A DNA stretch of 64,000 nucleotides from positions 30,001-94,000 of the forward strand of contig CAUYUJ010016358.1 in NCBI GenBank assembly GCA_963575745.1, read 5' to 3'. Under the pieces are notes generated by a model. That model ran no database searches. It saw only the letters and a list, made by a program, of their open reading frames with translations, and was not told the origin of the DNA. The DNA is from Prorocentrum cordatum. Taxonomy: Eukaryota > Sar > Dinophyceae > Prorocentrales > Prorocentraceae. The translations under genes were made by a program, and so were the position numbers. The stretch's first letter is position 1, and every line of letters starts with the position of its first letter. Below, one piece after another: positions 41,206-53,095 of the stretch.

Positions 41206-41960
41206 AGCACGTTCCGTAGCGCGTCCCCTTGGCACGTCCCGCGGTGCGTCCCCATGGCACGTCCTTTGGCACGTCGCTTGGCGCGTCCCTTGAGACGTTC
41301 CGCGTCGCGTCCTCCTGGCATGTCCCCCTGTCAATTAGCTCTGGGGCAGCTATTATGTGTTCAGACGGCTCGAGCTTAAGATCCAGATCAGTTCGGTCAG
41401 GACTCGGATGCAAAGGAGGACTCGATCCACGAGGCGATAGAGCACAATCGCGGCATGGCACATCGCAATTCAGCACGGCGCAGCACAGCACAGATCTCGG
41501 CACTGTACATCAAGATCGATACACTCAGCATTGCAACTTGGCACGTTCCGTGGGGCGTCCTTTGGCGAGTCCCCCTGGCGAGTCCCCCTGGCATGTCGCG
41601 TGGCGCGTCCCCTGGCACATCCCGTGGCACATCCATTGGCACGTTCCGTAGCGCGTCCCCTTGGCACGTCCCGCGGTGCGACCCCATGGCACGTCCCCTG
41701 GCACGTCGCCTGGCGCATCCCTTGGGACGTTTCGTTGCGCGTCCTCCTGGCATGCTCCCCTGTCAATTAGCTCGGGGGCAACTACTATGTGTTCAGGCAG
41801 CTCGAGCTTAAGATCCAGAACAGTTCGGTCAGGACTCGGATGCAAAGGAGGACTCGATCCACGAAGCTATAGAGCACAATCGCGCCATGGCACATCGCAA
41901 TTCAGCACGGTGCAGCACAGCACAGCCCTCGGCAGGGTAAATCAAGATCGATACACTCAG
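41206..41960 (+). repeat. Direct duplication, two units about 430 bp apart
   Basis: The unit at about 41206-41530 recurs at about 41640-41960, including CACGTTCCGTAGCGCGTCCC, the TCAATTAGCTC segment and ATCAAGATCGATACACTCAG. Inside each unit a 10-12 bp GGCACGTCCC/GGCGCGTCCC repeat predominates. Confidence 0.8.
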
Positions 41961-42059
41961 CATTGCATTTGCCCGTCACCCAATCAGGTGCCTTTGAAAA
42001 CGCTGCCATGTGTTACGGTTCTATATTCCTTTCCGGGTTCGTGGGTCGATCATGTTCGA

Positions 42060-42311
42060 CCCTGACCTTACGGATTTGCGTCACGGGTGCCACCGAATTT
42101 CAGAAATGTGGTCATCTTTGTGTTTTTGGACCCTGGCCCCACCGATCTGCGCGAGGGGTGCAACCGAATTTCAGAAATGTGACAAATTCTGTGTGTTTTT
42201 GGACCCTGACCCCGCCGATCTGCGCGAGGGGTGCCAGCGAATTTCAAACATGTTGCAAATCTCTTGTGTGTTTGCACCCTGACCCCGCCGATCTGCGTGA
42301 GGAGTGTCACC

Positions 42312-42359
<48 letters not shown>
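42060..42359 (+). repeat. About 70-bp satellite array ending in (TA)n
   Basis: Three to four units share GACCCCGCCGATCTGCGCGA, GGGGTGCCACCGAATTTCAG and GTGTTTTTGGACC. The last runs into (TA)n at 42313-42359. Confidence 0.8.
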
Positions 42360-42361
<2 letters not shown>

Positions 42362-42671
42362 GAGGTGAGGGGGTGAGATCGAAGTGGAACGGAGAGCCCC
42401 CCTACCGGGAAATCGATTTCGGTTTCGTGTTCGTGCGTGCCGTGCGGCGGGCGAGGCGAAGCTGCGTGGGCGGGCGAGAGAAAGTCTCCTGTGGCTGAGG
42501 CGCGGCCGGACCAAATGTCTCCCTTCCGGGCGGCCGGGGGCCCGCGGTGTCCCGCCGGTGTCCCGCTGGTGTCCCGTGTGTCTGAGGCGCGGCCGGATCA
42601 AATGTCTCCCTTCGGGCGGCCGGGGCCCCGCGGTGTCCCGCCGGTGTCCCGCCGGTGTCCCGTCGGTGACC

Positions 42672-42702
42672 CGATGATGATGATGATGGTGATGATGATG
42701 AT

Positions 42703-42738
<36 letters not shown>

Positions 42739-42842
42739 CTGATGATGATGATGATGATGATGATGTTGATGATGATGATGATGATGATGCTGTCGATGTT
42801 GATGTTGATGTTGTTGATGATGATGGTGATGATGATGTTGGT
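42672..42842. repeat. (GAT)n trinucleotide array
   Basis: Nearly pure GAT with TGT/GCT variants. Frames through it encode His or Met/Asp runs only. Confidence 0.9.
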
Positions 42843-42855
42843 GTTTCATTTTGAT

Positions 42856-43483
42856 GATCGATAGTAAGATCGATAGTGATATCGAATGTGAGATCGATAG
42901 TGAGATCGATAGTGATATCGAGCGTGAGACCGAATGTCAGATCGATTGTGAGATCGATTGTGAGATCGACAGTGGTATTGGTAGTGATATCGATTGTGAG
43001 ACCGAATGGAAGATCGATTGTGAGATCGATTGTGATATCGATATTGAGATCGACAGTGAGACCGAATGTGAGATCGATAGTGGGATCTATTGTGAGATTG
43101 ATTGTGAGATCGATCGTCAGATCGATTGTGAGATCGATCGATTGAGATTGGTAATGAGATCGATAGTGAGTTCGATAGTGAGATCGATGGTGAGACCGAC
43201 TGTGAGATCGATTGTGATATCGGTTGTGATATCGATAGTGAGATCGGTAGTGAGACCGAATGTACGATCGATAATGAGATCCAAAGTGAGTTCGATAGTT
43301 AGATCGATAGTCAGATCGAATGTGAGATCGATTGTGAGATCGATTGTGAGATCAATAGCGAGACCGAATGTGAGATCGATTGTGAGATCGATTGTGAGAT
43401 CGATAGTCATATCGATTGTGAGATCGATCGATTGAGATCGATTGTGAGATCGGTAGTGAGTTCGATAGTAAGATCGATCGAGT
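42856..43483. repeat. 12-bp array GTGAGATCGATT/A
   Basis: About 50 units of a 12-bp repeat containing GATC and ATCGAT. It is open in several frames on both strands purely because the period is a multiple of three. Confidence 0.9.
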
Positions 43484-43559
43484 GCGACGTTGGTCCCTTC
43501 CCCCCCCCCCTCACCTCCTTATCACCCGAAGGGTGGTCGTATAGGTATATATGTGTGAA

Positions 43560-43915
43560 ATTGGCAAATCCCATGTGTTTTTGGACCCTGACCCCGACGA
43601 TCTGCGTGAGGGGTGCCACCGGATTTCAGACATGTGGCAAATTTGTGTTTTTGCACCCTGACCTCGCCGATCTGCGCGAGGGGTGCCACCGAATGTAAGA
43701 CATGTTGCAAATCCCATTTGTTTTTGGACCCTGCTGGACCCTGCCCCCGCCGATCTGCGAGAGGGGTGCCAGCAAATTTCAGAAAGGTGGCGCATCCATT
43801 GTTTTTGGATCCGGACCCCGCCGATCTGCGCGACGGTGCCAGCGAATTTCAGAAATGTTGCAAATCTCGTGTTTTTGCACCCTGGCCCCCGCCGATCTGC
43901 GTGAGGAGTGCCACC

Positions 43916-43980
<65 letters not shown>

Positions 43981-44060
43981 CATATACATATATGAAATGC
44001 AGCAAATCCCATGTGTTTTTTTGGACCCTGACCCCGCCGATGTGCGTGAGGGGTGTAAGT
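43560..44060 (+). repeat. Second block of the 70-bp satellite with (TA)n and (CATA)n
   Basis: Five units homologous to 42060-42312, again running into (TA)n at 43917-43947, then CATA repeats to about 43990 and one more unit at 44010-44055. The GAT and GATC arrays lie between the two blocks. Confidence 0.8.
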
Positions 44061-45145
44061 TTTTACCCGCCCCAGCAATTCAGATCATACGATTTGGGCG
44101 CGGTGAAAATGCCCGTTTGCCCCCCCCCCCCCCCCCTTTCCCCCCTGGTGCTGTCCATCAACAAGGAACAGTGAACATCAATAAGTCAACAAGGAGTTGT
44201 AAGCAGCAAGAAGGAGAATTGCAACAGTGGAAACTGGAAACTGCAACTGGTAAAGGAAAATGCGAACCTCCGGCCTACGGCCCCGCAAGGGGGCCGGCGG
44301 ATTGCTTTTCCTGGATCTGAAGTACAGAGAAACTCGACTGATACAGGCATTGCCTTGGATCTCCTACTGACCGACGCATATGCGTTGGACAGCCGGATCA
44401 GGTCAACGATTACATCGTCTGATTTGCTCCATACGTGGTTCAGAGGTTTCGGCAATGAAGTTCGTGGTTCTTTCGAACGATGTTATGCGCAGATACAGCC
44501 TGCCATAGAGTTCATGCAGACGTCCGAACAGATTGTTCCCCCCGCCAGAACTCGGTTGACCGCCATGGATATCTTGTCGCAGACAATGCTATTGGTCTCA
44601 ATAGTTATGTGAAGAACCTCACGAAGGATATCGGCACATCCGATCCTCCTCTGGCAACTCTTGTCGACCCAGCCGCACCGGGAGTTGCTGCTCAGCCCTC
44701 TACAGGTCTAGTGACCCCGCGCGCTGATGCCAATGCCCCGAGCGGCTCTGCCACCTCGGGGTGGAGAAGCTCACGGATTGCTCGAGCGCCCCCGAGGCGT
44801 CCGATGGATGTCGCTGAAAGGATTAGGGCTGGCTGGACTGAGAGGCATGCCTCTAGGCCTGCCCATTGCAACCCAGTGCCCGCCTGCTCAGCCGCGTCGG
44901 GCAGCGACCCCGAACGTGATCGGAGGTCGCGCACAGCTCCTACCGAGTGGCACGATCGGGATCGGTCGCTTGCGTAGGCCGGTGAGCCCGTTGAGGATGT
45001 AGGCGGCCGCGCGCGCGATGGCGGCTGGGATCGTTTGCTGGATCACCCCAGCAGGGGCGCCAACGGCAACGTCCAGGGATATTATGTTCATGTGGATCGC
45101 CATCAGAGAATAGCACGCAGTCACAGAACATGGCACTGATTCAGC
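44061..45145. other. No confident gene
   Basis: A C-run at 44120-44136, then short + frames (44355-44612, 44480-44977) without recognisable motifs. Confidence 0.3.
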
Positions 45146-45511
45146 GTGAACGATTACAATGCAGAGTTCGCCACTGACCGCGAAGATAAATCGCGGGGAG
45201 AAGAATGGACCTCCAGCGGGCGAGCTTGGACAGGATCTGGAGACATCCCCGCTGGAAAGCCAGTTTCTGATGATCGCTCCCGCGACGCACTGCGAAGTGC
45301 CTCCGCGCCCTTGCCCGCGCCGCCGCCACCGCCCGCGCCCAGGGCGAGGCCGGGCGACAAGGGCAGGGGCAAAGGCAAGTCTAGCAGCTGGAACACTGGC
45401 AAAGGAAGAGGTACTTATGACTATCGCCAGCGAGATCAGTCTCAATGGAGCTGGCGGACCGTCGACGATTGGAAAGACCCTCAGCGCCGGGATGAAGATT
45501 GGCGGGGATGA
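45146..45511 (+). CDS. Basic Gly/Lys-rich ORF, possible gag-like linker
   Basis: 121 codons with an acidic/basic start (DYNAEFATDREDKSRGEEW), a Pro run, then GDKGRGKGKSSSWNTGKGRG and DYRQRDQSQWSWRTVDDW. Gly-Lys-rich stretches of this kind occur in gag or linker parts of dinoflagellate polyproteins. It lies just upstream of copia pol remnants in the same orientation. Weak evidence. Confidence 0.3.
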   Translation: MNDYNAEFATDREDKSRGEEWTSSGRAWTGSGDIPAGKPVSDDRSRDALRSASAPLPAPPPPPAPRARPGDKGRGKGKSSSWNTGKGRGTYDYRQRDQSQWSWRTVDDWKDPQRRDEDWRG

Positions 45512-45779
45512 TTTCGCGCAGAAGGACCAGTGCGACTCTGTCGGCGTTGATCCCGCGTCGCTTGGTTTCATCAACGCGGTGTGGGTGCGCCAGGAGTAAG
45601 AGAACTTGGTGGTATGAGCTGGATTCAGACATTTGCTCCGGCGGGGTTCGTCGGTTTGTTTTCTCTTTTCGGCTTCTTGCCCCTCGGCCACCGCGGTCGA
45701 GCCGTCAGATTGTTTTCTCGGTTGGCTGGTGTGGCTGTGCACGCGCGCAGGCCGGGTGGGCGGGGGGTCGGGGCGACTC

Positions 45780-46160
45780 CACATGCCGCCGGGGGAGTCA
45801 ATGCACAAGGAGAGATGGCTGAGTTTCCACATCTGGAGAGACGCGACGGGGAGTTTGAGCACTGCGGAGTGCGCGTCAGGCACGGTGAGGCAGGGATCTA
45901 CGCCACGCAGGCTAAGGCGGTCGAGGCCGCGGCGCACATCCCCATCGCCCCGGACAGGAAGAAGGCTCCAGACGGACAAGCAACCATGGAGGAGCCGAGC
46001 ACGTTTCGCAGCACGAACGGGCAACTACAGTGGCTGGCACATCGCTCGAGGCCCGACATAGCCTCCGAGCAGCGCAGCCTTGCGCAGAGGGCGTCAGAGC
46101 TGAAGGTCCAGGAACTCATCGATGCCAACAAGCTTGTGGACTATGTTCCCCAGCCAGAGC
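45780..46160 (+). pseudogene. Copia RT thumb / RNase H connection
   Basis: The frame reads FEHCGVRVRHGEAGIYATQ, EEPSTFRSTNGQLQWLAHRS, RPDIASEQRS and ELIDANKLV. This matches the copia segment 'FCG...Q..Y...E...R...G.LQWL....RPD......NK' between RT and RNase H. The palm and its catalytic box are missing upstream. At about 46146 the reading passes into the satellite module. Confidence 0.7.
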
Positions 46161-46540
46161 TCGCCTCTGTATGGGGTCATAGCGGGTTCATCTGGTTAGG
46201 TTGGGTTTGCTGCCGATTTTCGGCGCGCGCCCGGTGCCCGGGCGCCCGGTGGTGCCTGGGTGCTTGGGGGTGCCCCGGGGCGCCTGGGTGATCTATCGCC
46301 TTATGCCCCTATAGCTCTATAGCCCCATGCCCTTATAGACCTCTAGACATATAGCCCTACAGCCCTAATCGCCCTATAGCCTTATAGTCTTTATTCCCCA
46401 TAGCCCAATCGCCCTATAGCCCTATAACCGCTTAGCCCTTGTAGGCCTATAGCCCTATAGCCCTATAGCCCTAGCCTTGTAGCCCTGTAGCCATATGTTC
46501 ATATAGCCCTATAGCCTTATAGTCTCATAATAGCCCTAGC
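46146..46540 (+). repeat. Satellite module, copy A, inside copia RNase H
   Basis: Same order as the inverted copy at 27985-28276: TTCCCCAGCCAGAGCTCGCC, TTCATCTGGTTAGGTTGGG, GCCGATTTTCGGCGCG, a GCCCGGGC-rich part, then about 250 bp of CTATAGCC repeats. It separates two parts of a copia coding region. Confidence 0.75.
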
Positions 46541-46547
46541 TAAAACA

Positions 46548-47081
46548 ATGTTGATACGGTGTTTCTTTAGCATCATCAAGCAGAACATCTTGCGCTGCCT
46601 GCAATTCCGCAGCGGCGTCGTGGACATCAGCCAGGCATGCGCCCCGGCACGCGATGACTCCTCGCTCGCGAACATGCCGGGTGAGAAGGGCCAGGCTGGA
46701 GCAGCGCTGTGCCCCGCCAGCGCTCCTCGAGAAGTCGTGGGCGGGTGGCCCGACAAGCAGGCGCCTTTGGCGTGGGCAAGTTTCCGAGTCGAGCGAGTTG
46801 TGAGATCCACGTTGGTTGCGGAGGCACACAGCATCAGCGAGTCCGCGGGGCATGGCCAGTTTCTACGACAGTTTTTTTCTCCGGAATTATATATGTCAGC
46901 CAGCGCCAATTTCAAGGGTGATGAGAGGTCATGTACATCGAGGCCGACTTTGGCTGCGACGGACAGCGACAATCCGAAGGCTACTGTGACAAAGGATAGC
47001 GGTTCAGTCGCGGACAAAAGACTACGCGCTGGTGTCCCCATGCTTCGTGGGAGCAGAGTTTGGCGTGCATTGCGGTTTTGA
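46548..47081 (+). pseudogene. Copia RNase H after the satellite insert
   Basis: Reads PLAWASFRVERVVRSTLVAE (catalytic Glu in STLVAE), SISESAGHGQFLRQF, then TDSDNPKATVTKDSG with the following Asp box and DKRLRAGVPMLRG. These are the copia RNase H landmarks in order. The first catalytic Asp, expected just upstream, is lost at or near the satellite insert. The frame stops at 47079. Confidence 0.7.
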
Positions 47082-48069
47082 TTGCAGACTTTGCTTCCGA
47101 GGAGTTCGAGATTCCACCTGCGCAGAGGAAGCGACAGGCCGCGAAGCTAACAACAGTCCTGATTTCATCGACAAGAAGATCAACCACGAGGGGATCGGGC
47201 ACCGCGCTGAGGAGGTAAACCGCGAGAGGATCGGGCACCGCGTGCGGCGGATCAATCGTGCGTGGATCGGGCGCCACACTGGGGGCAGCATCGAGGTCGG
47301 CCCGCGGGTGAGCAGGGCGAGCCCAAGCCTCGGACTCCGCATTGCCGCGTTGATATCATCCATGGCCGCGGCAAGGGCAACGCCAACTGCGCCACCTACT
47401 GAGGAAGATGCCAATGCAATGATCCACGTTATGCTGGCCGTCCTGTTCGCGATGACTACGGCCGCGATATACCTCGCGCGGCAGATGAGGGAGATCGGAG
47501 CATTGATCCGACAGTCCCAGGAGATCGAGAGAATGCCGCGGCTGATTCACGCGGACGATAACCGCACTCGAGGCTCGACTCCGACGACGGCGACAGGCAC
47601 CGTTACGAGAACGAGGACGCTCATGAAGGTCGGTAGCGGGGGGCCCGAGCCCATGGGGATCGAGAGCGACAGTGCCATATTCGGAGAGGAACCAGTCCAG
47701 ATCACGGGGCAGAGGACGGCCAAGGCGGTAAAGACGATTGACGATGAAGCTGCACGTGGCCCATAGAGCCGCCCGGCCATAAAGGCGGAGATCAAGGCGG
47801 CGCCGCGGGATCTTGATTTCGCGGGAATCAGCGCGAAGTTGTTGAAGGCCGGTCTCGAGGACATTCCCGCGGCGATCGAGGTGTCCGAGCGCGTGGCGAG
47901 GCGCTGCAATCCCGAGGGCAAGCAGGTTATTAAGGGTGAGGCGAACAAGATGGCCAGTGGCATTGGCTACTACGTTGACCCCGAGTCCATTGACGGACTG
48001 TTGAGTGTGCGAGGAGCGTTCTGCAGCGTGGAGAAGGCGAAGGCCGCGCTGGCAGCCTCAGGGGGCTGA
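47032..48069 (+). CDS. Unknown membrane-anchored ORF with one in-frame TAG
   Basis: From 47032 the frame has a small internal repeat (IGHRAEEVNRE, IGHRVRRINRA), a hydrophobic helix near residues 135-155 (MIHVMLAVLFAMTTAAIYLA) and a charged region. A TAG at 47764-47766 stops it. The same frame goes on (SRPAIKAEIKAAPRDLDFAG, KLLKAGLEDIPAAIEVSERV, GIGYYVDPESIDGLLSVRGA) to 48067. It follows copia RNase H on the same strand and may be its C-terminal extension; the third copia remnant also has a membrane segment there. No family recognised. Confidence 0.45.
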
Positions 48070-49130
48070 GTTTCTTCGCTTCGCATGTGGGCGCGCTCCT
48101 GGCGAGCGGTTCGATTCCATGAAGCTACTCCATATTCATGTTGCGGCGAGCGACACAGTCGTTGACCGCTGGGTTTACCCCTTCGAGCTCCAGATGGGAT
48201 CTGGCAGGAAGGGGGAGCTGACGGAGTGCGCGCGTGCCTGCCATCTCCCATCCTCCGCCCGACGCGCGCGTCATCTCCCGAGTTCCAGAGACCTCCTGAG
48301 ATGTTGGCCAAGGGGCCTACATATATTTGGCCAGCCCACCAAGGCCTGCCTCTTTTTGCGCTGGCCCGCCAGGGGCCACGTGACCAGGCCCGGCCGGGCC
48401 TATGTATTTGAGGATTTCTAGAGAGCCTTCAGGAGGTCTGGTGCCCGCCGCCGCCGTTTGGCTCTGCGGGCCCCGCCGGGCCCTTGACCAATTCACAGTC
48501 TTCCGCCTGGCGGGCCGCTGATGAGAGCTCTAGTGCCGCGCGCTGGAGACAGAAAAGCATCCTTTGAGCGCGCCCGCTGTGTTACTAGGGGGGGAATCGG
48601 GTTTTGAGCTGATCTCATTTCCCTTTCACTCCCTTGCTCTTAATTCTTCCCTTTCCCGTTAATTATTCCCGTCGATTGTTTTGCATTCCCTTTAATTGTC
48701 TCGTCTTCCTGTTTATTGTCTCGTCTTCCCGTTTATTGTTTCGTCATGTATTCCCGTTGATTGTTTTGTGTTTTCGTCAATTGTCTTGTATTCCCTTTCA
48801 TATGTTATTTTTCGGCTCGAAAGCCCCAGTGGGTGCGTTCGCATACAGGAGGAAACGGAGGAGGAGGAGGAGAAGGAGGAGGAGTGATATCGTCGATAAG
48901 CCTGCCAAGCTCGGTCTCGAGGGACTCGTCAGCCTGGCGCCCGATGGGGGCGGGGTTTGGATCCTCCTCGGGCCCCGGGCGGCCGTCAGGGGCGACTCCG
49001 GCGCTTCTGGAAGGCTTTCGGCGAGGCGCAACTGCAGGAGAGCAACCCGAGCTCCCCCACCCCTCGCCCCACATGATTTTCATTGTTGGGGATTGCCGTC
49101 CAAGGAATCGGGGATTACCCTCAGAATTAA
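48070..49130. other. No gene seen; TCCCGTTTATTGT-type repeats
   Basis: At 48640-48800 a pyrimidine-rich imperfect repeat of about 24 bp (TCGTCTTCCCGTTTATTGTC) recurs five to six times. GGA repeats occur at 48850-48885. Nothing coding is supportable. Confidence 0.45.
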
Positions 49131-49395
49131 CGGACCTCCCGGGGACCTCCCGGGGCCCCACCTCCCGGGAATTCTTCCCGATTGTTTCCCGATAGTTCGA
49201 TGGATTTAAACAACTACAGCGAATTACCGGGAAGGCCCCCACCTCCCGGGGCCCCACCTCCCAGGAACTCCCGGGAATCTTTTCTCTCTGATGCCTGGAC
49301 GGTAATTCCCGTTAGTTCGGGACCTCCTCCTCCTCCTCCCCCTCCTCCTCCTCCTCCTCCTCCTCCTCCTCCTCCTCCTCCTCCTCCTCCTACAT
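49131..49395. repeat. CTCCCGGGGCCCCAC repeats and (CCT)n
   Basis: CCTCCCGGGG-type units at 49137-49285 with GGGAATTCTTCCCG palindromes, then (CCT)n at 49326-49392. Confidence 0.7.
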
Positions 49396-49899
49396 ACTCC
49401 TCCTCCTCCTTTCCCTCCTCCTCGTCTTCCTCCACCTCGTCCGAGCCCTCTCCTCGGGACCCTGGGGACCCCGAGGTCCCGACGAGGCCCCCTGGTGAGG
49501 GCCTTCCTCAGCAGCTGGAGCAGGCGAAAGCTTCGAATGCCTCCTCCCGTGCCTCCTCCCGTGGCTCCCCAGGGTTCCTGTAGGCCGTTGAGGTCCATGG
49601 GTGTGGTTTTCTTGCAGCCCCACCCCTGTACGTGTAATATAGGATATAGGAATATAGACTAACCATGTAAAGCCGAATGCGACTGACGCCCATAATCATT
49701 AGTTGGAGCAGGCGGGAATTATAGGGAAATTATACAGACTTTATAGGTAAAATAAAAAAGGAAATTATTGGAATTAGGGAATTTTGATAAACACTTATAA
49801 GGAAATCATAGGGAAACTCGAACAGGGAACTATCGGCAACTCAAAACCCGATCCCCCCTCTTGTAACACAACGGGCGCGCTCAAAGCATCCTGATCGCT

Positions 49900-51600
49900 T
49901 TGCGATTCCGCCACCCTTGGGGTGCTCCATGGCCGTCTTGGAGGCCTTCTGGGGGTCTTGGCGGCCTCTCGGGCCGTCTCCGGGTCCTCTCGGGGCCGTA
50001 TTGGGTGCTTTTTGGGCCGTTTTGGGGCCATCCTGGAGGCCTCTTCGGTTTTTTGGGGGCGATCTTGGGGGGCTATTGGACCGTCTCGGGCCGTCGGAAA
50101 GCAGAAAAAACGCAAATGCCTAGATTCCTCAAAAACCGTAGGAACATAGATGACGGTTGCCTTTTCGCGCCTTCCTTGAGGTCCTTTTGGATGCCTTTGG
50201 GGCCGTTTTGGGGACCTCTTCGGGGCCTCTTGGGCCCTCTTGGAACCATTTTGGGCCGTTTTGGTGGGTTCCTGGCCCGTCTGACGCCGTCGGAAGCCGT
50301 CTTGGGGGTATTTCTGGGCCGACTTGAGGCCCTTTTGGGGTGTTTCAGGGCTGTTGGAGGCCATCTTAGGCGTCTTGGAGCCGTCTTTGGGCTCCTTGGG
50401 GCCGTCTTGGTGGCCTCTTGAGTTTTTCTGGAGCCATCTTCGAGGCCTCTTGGGTGATCTTGGTGCGATTTGGTGTGCCTCTTGGGCCATATCGGGCCGT
50501 CGGAAGGCCGAACACGAACACACGCCAAAATCTTTCAAACACCGAGGATAAGTCAATGATTGTGCTCTTTTCGGGCCCTCCTGGAGGACGTCTTGGAGGC
50601 CTCTTGGGCCGTCTTGGATGCTTTCGGGCGCCTCCTTTTCGACACTCTTTGGCCGTCGTGGAGGCCATCTCGGGTTATCTTGGGCGAACTTGGATGCCTT
50701 CTCGGGCCATCTGAGCTTTCTTGGAGGCCATCTTGGAGCGGGAAAGGAATTGGCGGACAGATCTTGGTGCCCCTTTCCGGTGCCGGCGCGCTGGGCCGAA
50801 ACCCCAGGAGGGGTTGTTTTGGAATTCAGACCAAACCAGTCTGGTCTAGCGCGCCAGGCACCCCTCTGGTAAATCAACATGGGGCGGCGGATCGAGTCGT
50901 TACGGCAGATCCCGTCACCGTTCCTTGGCTGCGGGTCGGAGGCCACGCGGATGGCAGATGGGGTCTCGTGGGAGGCGTCTCGGGAGCGTTTTGGGAGCAG
51001 TTTTTGCACCTGTAGCGGATCTCCTGGGGGCTGTTGGTAAATTTGTGGGGTCTCTCGGAGCTCCTTGCGGGCCTGTTGAGGGCTTCTTGGGGCAACTAGG
51101 GAGCGTTTTTGGGCCGAAGGCTCGAACTGTCCGTTCGGGTTCCCCCTTCTGGGTGGGTTTCTTCTTGAGGCTGTCATGGGGCCCCCCTGGGCGGTCTTGA
51201 GTGCTTCTCGAGCGGTCTTGGGGCCCTCGTGGGTCGTCTGGGAGACCTCCCGGGCCGTCCTGGGGCGATCTAGGAGACCTCTTGGGCCGCCTTGGACGCC
51301 GTCAACGCACAATAGACGAACGTGTGGAAAATGCACGTTATCCAATCGGAACGGGACGATTTTTGCTTTTGGGTGCTGCCTTGGGACGTCTCTTTTAGGG
51401 TTTTTTAGGAGCGTCTTGGGGGCCTCTTGGGCCGTTTGGAGGCCAGCGCAAGCGCGTTGGATTGGTCTTTCGGTGGCACGTGGCCCTCTTGGACCGTCCG
51501 GAGGGCCTCTTGGGGCCCTCTGGCCTGTTGTAAGGCCTTCTGTCCCGCCTGGCCGCGTTCCACCGGTTCCTTGGGGACGCCCCCCCCCTCTAAATCGACC
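49900..51600. repeat. Degenerate 24-bp minisatellite with higher-order period
   Basis: Units resembling GGGCCGTCTTGGAGGCCTCTT repeat throughout. Embedded at about 50090, 50500 and 51295 are three related non-satellite inserts (GCCGTCGGAAAGCAG... and GCCGTCGGAAGGCCG...), so a longer unit of 400-800 bp is also duplicated. A 516-codon minus frame across it (51345-49795) encodes Arg/Pro/Lys repeats and is not taken as a gene. Confidence 0.7.
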
Positions 51601-53040
51601 AGACCGGGTTCCCCGGGAAAAGGTTTTGAGAGGGGGAAGCGAAGCATCTCACACGCCGATGAAACCCAAGGGGTCGGCAGATAAATTGCGCTTGTCGACT
51701 GTGCCCGCGGCGAGGCGAATGGGGAAGGGCTGAGCGGAGGGATCTTTTCAGCGAGGCCACTCAGATGCCAGAAGAGTGCAAAGCAGGGACAACGGAGCGT
51801 GGATTAGTGCGGTGGGCGTGCCCTTCTCTGCCCTTTTCCTCCCTTGCTCTAGTGGCTGCGTTCTACCTACCCAAAGTAGGTCGTGGCCAGCAGCTTGCAG
51901 GCGAAGGCAGACATAATTGGAGGATGGTGCCGACGCAAATGCCACGGCTCCACTTCTAAACTTTCCGTTTGGCTATTTTCAACGGGCACGTGACAGTTTG
52001 TTTTTCACTGATATGTTCAAGTCAAGCAGCCGCCCGTGAACCAGGGCTCCCTGTGCGCATGCTTTGCCCCCCCAATACTGATGCAAAAGCGGCGTGCAGT
52101 GCCTTGATGTTGCTTGACAAGAACAACTTGATCAAGTACGACAAGCGCACGGGCCAGGAGCAGGGCCTCAAATTCTATTCGGCGAGTGGCCGTTTCCCCC
52201 TCCCCTGGTGAGCCCGCATGGCGGAATTCACGGCGGGTCCCAAGGGGGGAATTTTCACACAAATATCGCAATCATTTTGCGTTTGGGCGTGTGGCCTCTA
52301 CACGCGTGTGGCCGAACGGTCGGGCGTGGCTTGGCGTTTGGCGCCGTTTTGAACCCTTCCTGCGGTCTCATAGTCGCTCTTGGAGCTCACATACGGCCTC
52401 GAGCGGCCGTATTATTGGTTGTGATATGGATGGCGCGCGCGGCGCGGCAATCTTTGTCGTATGAGAGCGCTGCTCGATCAAACTGCGTAGCTCTAAGACC
52501 AAGGGCCCTATTCGAGAATAAACGGCGGCGGCAGGGATACATATAAACAGAGAGAGAGAGAGAGAGCAGCAACGGGAGAGCGGGGAATGGGTGAGAAGGC
52601 CAGCGAGCCTTCTGGAGTCACACTCCTGCACGGTGCGAGGGCGCTCGAGGTTGAAGCGTCAGAGCAGCCGGGCATATAAATGCTTGGCTCTTCATTTAGC
52701 GGAATGCCAGGCATGCTGGCAGAAGGCGAGCAAATGGCTCGACACGGATTTCAGGGCATTCTTCTCAGCTCTCAGCGCCACCGGCTCTTAATCAAAAAAG
52801 GGCAAGGCTAGCAATGGCAGGAGTTCGATCGCTAAGCGACAAAACTCAAAATAGTCATCTGATCGGAATAAGATCTGCATGGGGTTGATCGTCATCAAAT
52901 ATATGACAAAAAACTGTGCACACTGAATGAAGCTTATCTAAATTCGGATTTACTTGTAAATATATAGCCGGGTGTGAAAAATTATCCTGGCGAAGGACCC
53001 AACCATATGCAGTTGTGAGTATCGCAATTGGGAGTCTCTT
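51601..53040. other. No gene seen
   Basis: Mixed sequence, AT-richer at 52800-52980. A short (GA)n at 52549-52565. No frame with recognisable motifs. Confidence 0.4.
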
Positions 53041-53095
53041 TTTCGGTGGCGCTCCCTATGGGGCCACGAACCGCATGAGGGGTGTGCCGAAATGT
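53040..53095 (+). repeat. Single detached unit of the 77/90-bp array
   Basis: Contains GGTGGCGCTCCCTATGGGGC, CACGAA and GAGGGGTGTGCCGAAATG, homologous to the array at 54241, about 1.15 kb away. The helicase end lies between. Confidence 0.65.

Noticed and set aside
42851-43435. 194-codon Ile/Asp/Glu frame in the GATC array
   Set aside because: It is a 12-bp repeat translated; no unique sequence.
48500-48560. Possible hammerhead ribozyme (CTGATGAG followed by GAAA)
   Set aside because: A weak stem II can be drawn, but mismatches flank it and no stem I/III or cleavage site fits.
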